A DNA stretch of 64,000 nt from Crotophaga sulcirostris. Taxonomy: Eukaryota; Chordata; Aves; Cuculiformes; Crotophagidae. The position numbers were made by a program, and so were the translations under genes. Every line of letters starts with the position of its first letter. The first letter of the stretch is position 1. Shown here piece by piece: positions 36,485 to 50,045 of this stretch. The stretch spans positions 1,235,986 through 1,299,985 of the forward strand of contig VYZB01000095.1 in the NCBI GenBank assembly GCA_013397455.1, given 5' to 3'. Under the pieces are notes generated by a model. The model did no database searches and had not been told where the DNA came from. It saw nothing but the letters and a program-made list of their open reading frames with translations.

Positions 36485-38389
36485 TAGCATCTTAAAATAG
36501 AGGCTGGGAGGGATCTGGGAAGGTTGTATGGGTGCCTCAGATCAAGAAGGAATCTGTGAGTTCCAAATAGAGATTGGGGAACACTTGTCCTTTTACTATG
36601 TGTCACAGTGATGCTTCTGTGTCCCCATTTTATGTGCAAATGGGTATTTGTAGGTGTTAGTCTGCGTTGCGAGTGTAAACACTGAGTTTTTCTTATGGAA
36701 GATATGAAAGCAAAATTCCTTCTGGGATTTTTTTTTCCTGAGAATCATTGAAATGTTTTGGGTTTTTTTTTTTGAAAATAAAAATCTCATTTAGCATAAA
36801 AAGCTAAGCAAAAGGACAACAGCAGTGGGTTTCTTATCAGTGCTTTGTGTCATGTTAATACTATACCCAGCAATAAATTGTGTAGGCATTATACTGGAAC
36901 AAAGGAAATTATACCAGGGGGTTTATTTGAGAAGACTTTGAGTTTGTTTGTCAAGTCATGCAATATGTGGTTTGCTTTATTTACTGGCTAGCAGAACAGT
37001 TGCTCTAGTTTCTTTTTCCCAGTGCATTCATTTACTTCGGTACATTATTTGGTATATACCAGAAAAATAGTAAGATATCTAGTAAAGGTAATGCATTAAT
37101 GTACCCAATGTTTGTGACTCGGGCAAATGACCAGTGCATTGCCTGTGCATCACATGAAGTGGTCACTCAGGGAGCTGAAAGCCCAATTCTGTTTTTCAAC
37201 CCTCCAAGCAAGAAAAGACACAGCAGCACTGAGGGTGTTGGCATTTTGGAACATAACAAACAGGTACGTGCTAGGAAGCTGCTAAATTATGATAGCCTGG
37301 GGCAGTCAGCATGTGGGAAATACAACTCTACCTGCCGAATTGGATCTGCTTCTCCATACTCTCTATGATTTCTGTATTGACTACTGTCAGAGGCAGCTAA
37401 ATGCTAAGGCTATTCTTAAATTCTTAGTAATGAGACTAGGTTCATTAGAGCTTCCACCAAATAGCTTTCAGTTATTCTCAGTCTGACTTGTATTTAAATT
37501 GATGACCTTGAGATGAAAGGCTTTTTATTCTATTAGCCATCTCCTGAGCCATCAAGTCTTTAATATGCCATGTAAAATCAGTTTTCAGATGGTATTTCTT
37601 TTATATAATATTGTCATTTATTATTAACAAAGTCTGATTTTGAGTGCTACTAGCTATAATCGTGCATAATAATACTCCTATTATTGCTATTATTTCAAAT
37701 TTATCTGCTATATTACTATATATTTCTAGACAGAAAATAGATGAGTAACAGACTGTAATTCAGGTTTATATAAATATGTTAGCAAGATCATATAAAAATA
37801 CAAAGGTAAAATAAATTCAGCATCAGCAAAACTCAATTGTTACTTCAATAAATTGAAATATAAAATTCTGGTTTAATACTGAAATAAGCTTTCCTGCAAA
37901 GTACTATATGAGACTACCAAATGCATAGCAAATTAAGAAACATGGCTAAGAATATGTAATACAAAACCTCACAGTGGAGGAAGCATATTACATGCCACCC
38001 TTTTCCTTCTGAATGACTTTTTCCTAATGATAATATAGAGTAGACCGTGTTGGGAGTGCTAAACAGAAGTGTAATGGTAGCTTTTTCTATTTTGATTTTA
38101 TTTGAATGTGTTTCTCAGGAAAACCTAAAAGTGGCAGCACTTGAGGTAAAGAGTTGCCTTTTGTGGACAGATTCTTTGCAAACTATCAAGTATAATCGTA
38201 CATATTTGATCTGACTTGCAAATATATAATATGAATTTGAAAAGAAAGATAATATGAACCTGGTACTGTGCTGAGCAGCAGTGGTCTATTGAGCCAAATT
38301 AAATGATTCTTTTACCCTTATATTATTCCAGAGGAGATAATGTTCCTAGAAGATTTTATTTCTTTTTTTTTTTTTTTGACACCAAAAGT
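36485..38389. other. Unique AT-rich non-coding stretch
   Basis: No gene is supported. Short frames (up to 89 codons at 37099-37368, plus) have no domain. T-rich tracts lie at about 36729-36736 and 36762-36772, and a 15-base T run at 38363-38377. Confidence 0.5.
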
Positions 38390-38790
38390 GTTAGAATGCC
38401 AGTCTGACACAAGATCTTAAGGGGTCATCCAATTCAACCTACTGGACCACACTGCATAGCCTGCCTCCAGGAAAGATGTTTGTGTCCAGGTCTTTTTAGA
38501 GGCTTCCAGTGATGGCTCCCAACTGCCTTCTTGGAGATAAAATATTAAAAAGATTAACTGTCTATATAGCTCAGAAAGCTTTTCAGAATATGTGTCCTTA
38601 ATTTTCCTGTCTGTAAATTAAGCCAATCACTACTCTATGCTCATGAAGTACAACTGATGGTAGTTCTTTAATTAAAACCTGTATGTATTGGAATGTTGCT
38701 GCTATGTCTGCTTTTCAGTCCTCTCTCTTTATAGAGTGAACAAATATCGTTCTTTCTAGGTCACACTTTCTAAATCTCATATGAATAATT
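38390..38790 (-). mobile_element. Ancient CR1-type LINE 3' region, antisense
   Basis: The plus strand shows the decayed reversed tail of the older amniote CR1 lineage: cttaaggggtcatccaattc, aacctactggaccac, tgtttgtgtccaggtctttt, tagaggcttccagtgatggc, later ttttcagtcctctctcttta, tagagtgaacaaatatcgtt and ctttctaggtcacactttct. These correspond to 'gaggtcatccagtcca...', 'cctccaatgatggg', 'agtcttctcttctctagactaaacaa' and 'cataggtcatgttttcta' of intact copies. It belongs to the same old lineage as 8800-10030. Confidence 0.7.
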
Positions 38791-41700
38791 ACCTCCTGTG
38801 TCCTGTGGTTAACATCTGTTAATATTTCCCAATACACCACTTGTCTCTGGCAGCAGACTCGCATTGCTGACTCACGTTTAGGTTTTATCCCTGCTCACCT
38901 CCCTCCTTGATCTGTATTGCTGCCTGCCCAACAAAGCAGTTTTAAAGTTTACACTTGATTATTTATAAAACAGGGAGGCTTTTGCAGATCTTTTTATTAA
39001 ATTATCTTTATGATGTCAGATGTGGATTTTTTCCAACAAGTTGAGATAATTTGATGTGCTGATGTATCCTCCAGAGTGCTTGCAGATCCTGCACACTTCA
39101 GGTGACGTAAGTCACTCTGGAAAATATGGGACCAAGTGCTGCAAATGCCTGTGGAGATAACTCTGGTGTGTTCCCTCAGTTTGGAAATGGGCAGTTGAAA
39201 ACTTTTTGAGTGTGTTTATTGTTTGTCTACAGTAAGAAGCTGATAAGTCTAACTTACTGTGATAGACGAGTCCTTTGGGTCTGAGCATCCAACACATGGG
39301 GCTTAGAGGGATGGGGAAGGTTTCCTAATGTCTCCTAAGTTTTTGTGCACTGTGTTGTTTTTTTAAAGGTTTATAGCTTGATAGAAGTTAGGTGTTTTTT
39401 CATGACAATGTGCAAGTCCTTGAAGCAGGTTACACCTTGTGCTGAAATTGGGTGGGAAGCGAGACAGAGCACTTCCAGGAAAAGGTCTTAAGGATTTGTA
39501 ATATGTGCAAAAGAAACCAGTGTATTTTTGTTAGTCTTCACCCTGGGGAAATGCAGAACCATCTGGTTGAAATGAGTCAAAAGAATCTGCCCTAAAAAGC
39601 AAAACTTTGTGAGACTGTTCACTCATTTTTTGTTTTTATTTTTTTAAGAGAAGTGTGGAGGGAGAGAAGCAAGTTCTCAGAGGTAGAAAAAGCAAATGTA
39701 AAGGCCAGTTCCCACTGTGAATAGGGAGGAAAGCCAAAGCTCTGTGGCATGAATGAGTGAGGATGGGTGTTGGAGGGACACTCACCAGTGACTGAGCCAG
39801 TAAGCCCTGCCTGAGGCTCCTGGAGTGGCTACTGAAGCTCCAGCTGCTGGGGAGAAACATTTCCTCAGTAGATACATCCAGGGACGACAGAGCTATGGTT
39901 GAGTCTGCCAACAGACTAGCTGACTTCTTGAAGTCCTATCCAGTACATTAGTTTCATGAGATAATACATATCAGGTTTGGGCCAACTTTTGAAACTGAAA
40001 GTTGTCACCAAAACAAGCTCTTGAAATACATGGTTTCTTTTGTGAGGGGTTTTCCGTGCGTGGGAAGAAATATGTACAATCTCAAGGCTTTACCACATAT
40101 TTATATAAATATGGATGCAATAAATTAATAATAGATTAATGCAATATTAGTTATAGATAGTGGGTAGTATAGCGCTGTCCTCTGATGTCCACTGTAACAC
40201 AGAATAGTAGAAAGTATTGCAATAATAAATATATCGTAAATATAATAAATATATTAAAAAGATGTGATAAACCACACGTTGTAAGATTCTTTTGTAAAAG
40301 TACAGGCTCGTTTTTGTTCTATTTTAGTAGTTTATTGTCTTTCCAAGTCCTACCTCCATTAAATGGCAATGTATTTCTTTCTCCTATGAAGAATACTCAC
40401 CTTTTCTACAAAACCACTTCACAGTTAGGTGTTTCTGAGATGGATTTGATAACAGGGTGCCTACAATTCTGTACTCTGGGAGAAAGGAAGGTATTTTTTT
40501 TAAAAAACCCAACACAGTGCCCTCCATGAAATTAAAAGACTGATTTTATGCAAGTCACTGAGCTATTGAATTCCTTTTCTAAAGTCATTTTTTGACAGAA
40601 TAGCATAAGTAAATGCTAGAGAATGGAAAGTGATTAAATGTAAGAATTAATAGCAAAAAGAGATAAGCAAACATTATGTGTACAGATTTGCATCCGGCAG
40701 CATAAAGAGGATTAAAGAATTAATTTACTATTGGCATTTATTTTGAAAATGTCCTGAGGCTAGTTCACATAGATGAACCTCCTAATGTGTGAAGACCCTA
40801 ATGAAGTCAAGGGGGCAAAACCAGAAGAGTCGCTTGAAGAATAGGAAAAAAAAATGAAAAAGAAATATATTATTTTCTGAATAGGTAAAATACTAAGTTC
40901 ATAACAACTATGAAGATGATAAGACTAGAAATTTGAATTACATTTTTTTCTGAATGTACATTGTGGTAACTAGGAAGATTTTGAAAAGAAAAGTGATTGC
41001 ATAAAGAGATATTATTTGTGAACCAAATTATTAATATTACCAATATTTTATCTTAAGGCAACAGTAACTCAGTCTTAAAGTGATGAGGAATTGCTTTATT
41101 TTCTGACAGTCTGAAAACTGCTCCTGACACCCTGATCCATCCTTGACTGGATTAACTGAACTGACATTTTTCCAGAAAAGAACAAACGAAACACAGGGCA
41201 TCCATCTGATGATGAGTCGACAGAGGCGGTGTTCACAAATTCCCTCCTCGTCAGCTCAAGCCGTGGCGACGTGCCAGCTCTTGTTAGTATCAGCCCTTCG
41301 TGTCTCTTCCCAAATCACATATGCTTCGCAAAGTGCTCATGTCTCCCATGTATGACAAGTGCTTAGTGTAGTAACAGGAAAATGTTTGCAGAAGTTAATA
41401 TTTGTCTGAAAGGACTGCTGCTTTCTCCTCCCTCAGGTAATCATGCATTATGGATGCATGGTACGTGCCCATATGGATTCCCATTTTCCGTGCCACCCAT
41501 GTACACTGAGTAGACTTGAGAAATTATACCTTAACTGACCAAATCAACCACACGTTAGGAATTTAAGCCTTGAAAGTCATTGAAACTCCAATTTCGAAGA
41601 GCTGATGTCTCATTACAGAATGACTTGCATGCCTGAATCTGGCTTGACAGAGATGTGACAAATTACTTGGGGATTTTCTTTATATGCTGCTGTACTATTG

Positions 41701-44700
41701 ACATATTTCCTCAAAATCCATCCTGTCATGCTAGATCAAAAATTACTGCAGTAGCAATTATTCCTGTGTAGCTATAAGATAGATTGTTGTTCAATTGTAC
41801 TGACAGCCTGTGTTTAATAATCTGGTTCTTTGACTGTGCCATCTTTCTTGTCTGAGTAGAAGTAGGATTGCCAAGCAGGCAGATATCTCTTGGAAATTTC
41901 CTACTTTGCATATTTCCTCACTACTACCTTTGAAAAAAAAAAAGTAATTTGCTTCTAAACACTTCCCTGCCAAGCTTAGCATTTTATATCCTGCCAAAAA
42001 AATCGCTGATCGAGTCCGAGTATGGCAAAAGAGGAGAAAGAGTTATTACTAAGAGGCCTAAAGCACCTTTTTCTGTTCAGTGTAGTTGCTGTTTTGTCCT
42101 TGCATAAAGGGCTAAGGGTATGTACAGTATACCAGCTATTCAGTGCCTGAAATAATTTGGTTGGAATTTATTATCATTAGTATGCAGAAAGGGCAAAGCC
42201 AGTTGCCGCATGAGTTCATTACAAGGGAATTATTTCCTTATATACATTTAGTAAGAGTCAGCCCTAAGTGATGTTGCCTCATTAAATTCAAGAACTTGGA
42301 TACTGTTATCACTCTTCCAGATTTAATAGGCATGCTTTTTCCAAAGGGTTGCTTTATCTGTAATATGCTGCATAGCATGCAGACACCTGACAGATGCTCA
42401 GTAGATTTCTGCATCTGATGAGGGTTGGAGCTTTGATAAATGTAGAAGAAGGGCTGTCAAAAAGCCCCGAGGTGTGAGGGAGCAGAGATGCTACCATGGC
42501 AGCTTTTGCATTTACTGAGAGCTTGGAAGAGTCTGCCGTGAAATAAACATTTTTTGTTAGCTGGTTACCCGACAGCTTGCGTTGGCTGGAGGTCACTGCG
42601 TGGTTTCTGTCGTCATACGAAAAGTTCTGTCTCCAAGTGAGGGGTGAGGAGGACACCCACTAATAAGGGACTCAGCGTTATATCCTCAGTGTGCCACACT
42701 AGGAGACAAAGAGACACTGTCTGTGCTCATAATCCCTCATTTGAAAATTAATGAACAAATGGCAGGCTACAGACGTGACGGCTATGAAACCTCTTACGTT
42801 GGGCAAGGAGTGCTTTCCCACTGAGTGCTTTCTGGTTAATGATTTAGTTTCAGATTTGAGTAAGTCTTTGTTGCTGTGCAGTGGTTCTGGGTAAACTAGT
42901 TTTGGGGGAAGCGTTTTTGAAGCGTGCTTCACGCCTACATTAGAGAAGTACTTATTTTTCTTAATTCTTTCAAAGGAAGTATCATGAAATCATGCAGATT
43001 AATGATGCAAAAGGTCTTTTTGATGTCTGTCGAACTGTTGTGTCCCTACAGGTTGGTTCTTTTCATTAACCAAATTTGGTTTACATTTCTGGAACTGAGA
43101 TTTTATGTAAAAACTTAATAATACCCCTACAGCACAAAATGACAGGGAAAGTAGTTCTCTCTGGGTAATTAAAATTTGAGCCTTTCTTACAAAATGGGAT
43201 ATTCTTATCCTGTGAACCTAAAAACCTGACTTGAGTTTCCTACTGACTTGCATTCCAAATTGCTCTGCATGGGGCAGTACTTGGACATTTTCTGTCTTCC
43301 TCAGCATGCATGAGAGAGGCTGTGAGTAACCCAGAATTATGTTACGTACAGGCTGACTGACTTGCTAGTAAATATGCGGAGATTTGCCAGTCAGCTGCTC
43401 TCAGACAGAATTTACAATGCCCTTTTTCTCAGTGGAGGCACTAATTTCTTTCCTTTGAAACTTCCCTGTTCACCAGCGATTGAGGAGTTTGGATGGATGA
43501 GAGAGGCTGCACAAGTGCAAAAGCCTCATTTCCTCAACAAGCTGTTCCAGAAAATAGCATTTTTTCCTTTGCCAAGAAAAAAAGTAGTTCTCATCGAACT
43601 AATCTATTTCAACATTATAACTTTTATCCTCCAAATAAAGATGCACAGTTTTTGCCAAACCCCTGCTCATTACACAGGATTTTAATTTCTCTTGGAAGGG
43701 CTTATGCTTGAGTTTTTATATGGGTGAATTCCTGAGAAGGGGTGTGTGTGAACAGGGTTCCCCAGTGCCCCTGGAGGGCTCCTGTCCTGTACCCAGGGCT
43801 GGGAGGAGAGGACAGAGTCAACCCCTGCTGGTGGCGAGTGATGCACCTTCCTTGGTGGGTGTTTTGGGAAGCAGTGGCTTTATGAAAGATTTCCGTATTA
43901 AAATACTGAACACTGAAGTATTGTCAAGGCACTAGTGGAAGCACTGGAATAGCAATATTAAGAAAGTACTTGCTCAACTTTTTGCTTGTTGCTTGCTTTG
44001 CAGCTAAGAAAAACTGAGGCCAGCTCTTGATGCCACTCATTATTAAACGCTTTCTTTAGCAAATGGGCTTGAATACAAACATAGTCATTTGTCTCTCTCT
44101 GAACGGCTAATGCTTTTGACATATTTTTTGAAGTTCCCATCGTGAGCTGTAGCCTTTGGACTCCCTGTGGTTTTCTGGCAAGGTTCAGACCTGAAACTTT
44201 ATTTTTCCTTCTTGTAGTGAGCATTAAAAATCAGTGAGAAAAAGTTGCTTGGTATTAGGATTAACTTGAGCTTTAGTTTCTCCTCACTCCATTTTCTGTT
44301 CAAAGTCATTCTCACACTTGCAAAACAAGTGACCTGTCATTTAATGTTGTGTCTGATGGAAAAGTGCTGCGCTGGATCCCATAGGAGTCTATAGCTACAA
44401 TCCAGATGCTGGTGGTGGGAATCCTCCACATTGTGCCATGAAGCAGCAAATGAGTGTTGTGTCATCACTTCATGAGAAATATATACGTATTTATATATAA
44501 AATCATATTTCTTTGAAAATAAGTAGATGACTATAAAATTTTAGATGAAAGGTTAAAGGAATTGGATTTATTTTGGATTTTTTTCTGTGTATGTGTGAAA
44601 GGGTAAGAAAGTGTTTTACTGTAGACTGGTAGACCTGCAAAGAATTAGGTTTTCAGTCATAAAGTATCTTCTTAATGCCATTAATTCATCTTCTTGATGT

Positions 44701-47700
44701 GAGTTAAGTTGTCTTTAAAGATCATACATGTATATCAATTTGTAGAAAGAATAAATATTATGTTCTGCATTACCAGGTAGTGAGCTCTGGCATCCAAAGC
44801 ACAGGTTAGCAGTCTACTCCTTATGGACTAGCAAGGTGTTAATCCCTGCAATATCGCTGTGTGTATATGTAGGAATATTATTTTGTTATTAATCTCCTCA
44901 GGCTTCCAGGACTAGTCATCATACCTAATTTCTTTGACAAATAATTGTAACATAAGAATATAGCTAAATAAATGACTGTGAATGGTTATTTTTTGACTGT
45001 TTCTGTGTGAGTGGTTGTTCAGTTCCCTACTGAGTTGTCGAGTGGTCTGGATGCATTAGATAACAGAATTTACTTGTTTTAGAGCAAGACATGAGACCAT
45101 ATCTCTTTTCTTCCTATTTCCAGTAATAAAATCCTTGGGTTTGAAAGAATAGCCGAATTACTCTGACTCAATTGGGGTTTTTTCTGTCTTTAAATCTGCT
45201 ACTTTCACCTGTCTGCAACCCATTGCCTTTCTGAAAAGAGAGCTAAAAAAACTTACAGGCACTATCTTAACAGTCAGTTTCAGAGAAACAGCAATTTATA
45301 TACATATCAAAGGCAGGTGCACGCTGACATCCACTGGAGAATTTAGAATAATCCAAAATAATTTACTATTTCAATAAATCATTGAAAATTTAATTAAAAT
45401 GTAAAGGTGTCACTTCTTGTAAATTGGTAGATGATTTTCTGGTGAATCCTCAGATCTCCCTGAAAGGAATCTGATCATTTCTGTAATAGAGATTTGCAGC
45501 CTGAATACATTCATTGTAGAAAAACGCACATGTAGAAGGTTCTTTCATATTGACCTAAGAGAAATTCTGCTAGAGGCCATCATAGCCTAGTATGTACTTG
45601 TTGGAAGTCATCATACTTGAGTAGTTTTAGTTACTTACATGCTACATGGATCCTCATGGTACTTTTAGTCGTTTGTCTGTATAAAATTTATTGATAGGCA
45701 AACTGTCCCAGCTTGAAACTGATCTTAACACAAACCATCCCAGAAAGTGGATGCAGATGTAGGTGATAGGATGCTGGTAACTGTGAGAAATGAAAAATAA
45801 AAGCATTGGAAAAGCTTGAAACAGTCAAAGATGGAAATGAGCTGAGTTTGGGAATGCATTTTAAAAATATTTTAGATATAATTTGCTCAGCTGTAATGGA
45901 AGAGAGAATTTAAAACCTTTTTTTGGTGAAGTTCAACTGACGTCTTTTGAAAGAAGAGTTTGTTGAATAAAGGGCAGAAAGACAAACCCAGATATTTTAA
46001 TATTACGATTTGCAAGTACCACATATAGGAAAATATAGTGCTAAACACTTTTCACTTGACAAATGTGGTTCTGCTACCATATGATCCATATTTCTAGCTC
46101 TGGGATTTATCACCCTGCAAATTGCAGAACTATGTATTAAGAAATAAGCCTTGAAAATGTGCCAGCAGAGTTCCTTAAAAGGATCTGAGAAAAGATGACT
46201 CACTACTTAAATGGCCATTCATTGCATCTACAGAGCATTTCAGGTTAAATTCTCAGAAATAGTCAAGATTTCTTGTAGAAGCTCCTCTGTGTTGCAGAGT
46301 CAGTGCTGCAGCCACAGCCCATTGCCGAGGTCCTGGTGAGGTGGGAGGAAGGGAGGAGGCATCAACTCAGAAGGTCGCAGGGGCAAAGAGAGGCACCTAC
46401 AGCCATCCTGAGCAGTGAGGAGGAGGAGCACCGAGGCTACCCCTAAGAAGGTTTGAAATTTCTGAGTTGATTAAAAGCTGATCTAAAGCAGGTTTTGGAT
46501 GTCAAATGGCTGGTTAACCACTGGAGTCACCAGAAAGGAGGATATGTGTGAAATACTGTCGTCTTGTCCCAGTGTGCTGTTCATCGTATGTGTGGCAGGG
46601 CTTGGGTGTCTCAGCGATATATCAGACCACTTTGGTGAAATGTCTGTGACCTGTTGATGTATGGACTGTAGTCATATTTTGTATCTATGTCCACCTTCCT
46701 TTGACCTCTTTACTGTTTTGTATTGCTCACACTTGTTTACTGTGTGTCTTGGTATAAGATCAGAATGTTCTATTAAGCTAGTATTTCATATTTCCCTATC
46801 TTAGCTCCCATGTTTTGTGTGGGGTTTTTTTGTTGTTTTTTTTTTTGATTGTGGTGTGGTTTTGTTTTCCTTCTCTCTGTGTATCTAAAAAACCAGCTTG
46901 CTCAGCCTCTCATTGCCATTCTCCTGTAGGCAGTGAGCTCCTAGGGCACAGCTATGCCTGACAACCCTTCATAGCTCAGCATGCTGATGGGGTAAAGTTG
47001 AAGTGGCAAATGTTGAGGTAGTGCAAAGCTGACACATCTGAGTTTATTCCCAAGTGACCAGTGATTTTTTGCTTGTTAAAGCACACAAAAAATAACCTTC
47101 AATAGAACAATTCCTTTTAACATTTCTGTCATCTTGGTTGTACGGGCATTTAATTTTTGCCAGCTGTTTGACCAAATACATCAGATTTTCTTTACGAAGT
47201 ATATTTCTGGTGTGGAGTGCTACAGTTTTGAAGAGCCTAAATTCAGGTGCTCTGTAAGAACCTACCTTTCAGGAAGCACTACCTTCCTCTGCTGAAACAC
47301 AGTTCCTCTTAAACATTCATTAGATTTTTAGAGTATCCTACCACAAACGTTTGCCACCTCCAACAGTCTCAACTGGCATGTGTAGGTAAAGCCACCAGGA
47401 ATGTGCTGGTGCTCATGCCTAATGAGCTCCGCGTTTCCCTGCTGTAGTGTGTGCCAAGTTTTGACTGACAGCCTTTTTTGCCTCCTTGTGAGTGGAAGCA
47501 GCTTCTTTCTGTCTTTTCTGTAAACAGAGCAAGCTGCACATCGAGGTAGCATATTTTGTGGTTATTTCTCATAGTCTCTGATCCATTTTTGAGAAACCTT
47601 GACTGAAACTTTTCTGTCTGGTTGGGTGCACTGATTATTATTGATTCCTATCTTCAGTTATTCTTTGTTTCCACTTTCTTCTTTGAACCTTGAGAGAAAA

Positions 47701-48600
47701 ATTAAACCAGGAAGAATCCAGTTGTATGAGGTCCAACACAAAAAGGATGAGGCTAACCTTGTAGCTCAGGAGCCACAACTGGAAGGGGAGAGACACAGAG
47801 GCAGTTACAGAACATTTTCCACCCTGTCACAGTGAGACAAGGCTCATCTTGTTGTTGCTTCACTTAGTACGAGTGGACGAGTGTCCAAATACAGAAGATT
47901 TCTTACCCTTGGTTGAAAAATATCAGTGCACAAGAGTGAACAGCGAGTTAACATCAAGTTTCTTGTGAAACTGAAGAAATCTGTGACAGAAACTTTTCAG
48001 TTATTGACTGAGCCTTAGGGTAAAGGGATCCCAAAGATCAAGTCACAACTCAAAGGAACCCATTTTTTGTCGGTAGAAGATGTGAAAGCAAAAATGATGG
48101 AGATCCCCAAGAGCCCTTCGGAAAATGATCTGCAGAATTGCTGTGAATATTGGCAGTATGGTATGCAGCTATGTGTGAACTCAGAGGGGAGCTATTTTGA
48201 AGGTGATCACAGTTGATTTTCTTAATTTGTTAAATAATAGGAGGTACAGGCATAGTCTCAAGTTTTTTTGTGTTGGACTTCATATGTGCCTCCAGGTTTT
48301 GAAGATTAGCAAAACTGTGCTGTATTCTCTTTTAATTACTTATGAAGGAGTGCTGAAGTCGACTTGAATCTTTTGCTAATTTTTATATTACATTAGTGGT
48401 TATTCTGCCTTTGGTTCTATACCAAAAGTAAGTAAAAGTAAATACTAGTTATTGTTTCAAACAGAGGTGCTTGTAGAGATAGCACACTTATTGGAGCTTT
48501 GCCCTAGGTTATTGTCATAAAAGCTCAGAATAAAGAAAGGAACTTCAATAAAATATATGATTTTATTCCTATTATTGGAAAACTTTCATCTTGAGAAGTC
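38791..48600. other. Long unique non-coding stretch (about 9.8 kb)
   Basis: No gene and no further repeat that I can name with confidence. An AT-rich patch lies at 40083-40262. A CpG-richer patch (41205-41275) and a short inverted repeat (catgcat at 41442-41448 with atgcatg at 41454-41460) are the only local oddities. Open frames reach 114 codons (40185-40529, plus) without recognisable domains. T/G-rich low complexity occurs at about 46819-46870. Confidence 0.5.
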
Positions 48601-48705
48601 TGGGACAGGTGGAGAGCAGAAGGAAGGAACAATGAGGAGGGAAAGTAAGGGAAGGGAAGAAATGGGAAGGACAGAAAAAAACACCTTAAAAGAAAAAAGA
48701 AACGT
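48601..48705 (+). repeat. Polypurine-rich tract
   Basis: A stretch dominated by GGAA/GGGAA-type units (for example gaggagggaaagtaagggaa near 48633-48652) with a few pyrimidine interruptions. It is low complexity; no function is inferred. Confidence 0.75.
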
Positions 48706-49980
48706 TATTTTCTCATAAACATCAAAATAGCAATTCAGGTTGCCATACCATCATCTAAATCGCAACAAATTTGGATGAACTCTCCTCTTCTCTGGAATGT
48801 TCTGTGGCAGCTAGTACAAATAAAGTTCTCACTTCATCTGATCTGAGGCACAACTAAATCCTTGAGTACATCCCAGCACATTTTTGGGTTGCAATTAGAG
48901 GATGTGCTGAGGAAAACAAACGTGTATGTTGATGAATATTTTACATGTTGCCATCAGTGTCAATATATACCACTTGTGTATGAAACTGTGGAAAATGCTG
49001 TAAGTTTTCTTTCTATCTGCTGTTAGGTGTGATTGTACAGAAGAAATTCTGTGATTTATGTTATGAAATTTCTATAATGGCCTCATTTGCCCTGATTTTG
49101 GGAAAGAAGAGAAATTTTCTACTTACCAATCACAGAACAAATTTAGTTGTAGGTATTCATTCCTTTGTCTCTATCAAAGTGTTTTCTATTCTTGTCTGTC
49201 TCCACCCTGAAATCCAGGTCTCTGTGTGGAGCATTTCTGTATATGTTCCACAGGTGTATGTTTTGCAGTGGTAAACCAATATTTTCCTTTACAAAGTACA
49301 AGCAGAGCAATTTTGCCTCAGGTAAATCCTTTCTCCGGGAAAACCCATTCAATAATGCTTCAGGGCTTGTATCTCAAGATGAAACAGATATCTATCTTGC
49401 TGGTAAGATGCAAGTAAATTTTGATGTCAGTGATAGCTGAAGGAAAATTAGCAAGAAAAGAAATTGCATTCTGTAAGGAGAGGAGAAGCAACTAGACCTT
49501 CAAAATATATGTACTTTTTCTTAGCTTTGGACATGAATTTCTGTCTCCTGTGAACTGCACTATGCAGCTCTCACAGACCCATCTTTAGCCTTTCCCTATT
49601 TGCCTGCAGGATAAACCTCCCAAACCTCTATCGGATTTCTTCCTCTATCTCCTTCTTGCAGCCTCTGTGAAAAAGCTGTCCTTCTTGCTCTAGGGTCTGA
49701 ATTTGGCAGTGACAAATGATGTCAGGAAATCTAGGGGTTTAGTGTGAATTTTTGCCTGCCCTGAGGTTTCCCTGGGAGCGATGCAGGTCTCCCACACGTC
49801 CAGTGCAGCTTGTTTTGGTGACCAGTGCTGTTCTGCTGTGTTGGATGTATACATCAAGTACATGGGTAAACACTGATTGTCTTTAGAAGGAAAAGAGACA
49901 TTTTGGGGGCTGAGTTTTCTTATTCTAAGGTAGGTGCTGTGTTTTTGAAGTTTGACTATTAAAGAAGACAGACACCTGAA
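48706..49980. other. Unique non-coding stretch
   Basis: No gene is supported. Several overlapping frames of 62-91 codons at 49029-49440 lie in different frames and on both strands, the pattern expected by chance. Confidence 0.5.
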
Positions 49981-50045
49981 TTTCTTTTTTTTCCTTTTTT
50001 CTTTTTTTTCTTTTTTTTTCCTTTTTTCTTTTTTTCTTTTTTTTT
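49981..50045 (+). repeat. 65-bp polypyrimidine tract
   Basis: An unbroken run of T and C over about 65 bases with T blocks separated by single or paired C. The blocks are arranged roughly symmetrically about the middle (cc - t6 - c - t8 - c - t9 - cc), so it has approximate mirror symmetry. Such tracts can slip and can adopt triplex forms; whether this one does is not known. Confidence 0.9.
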
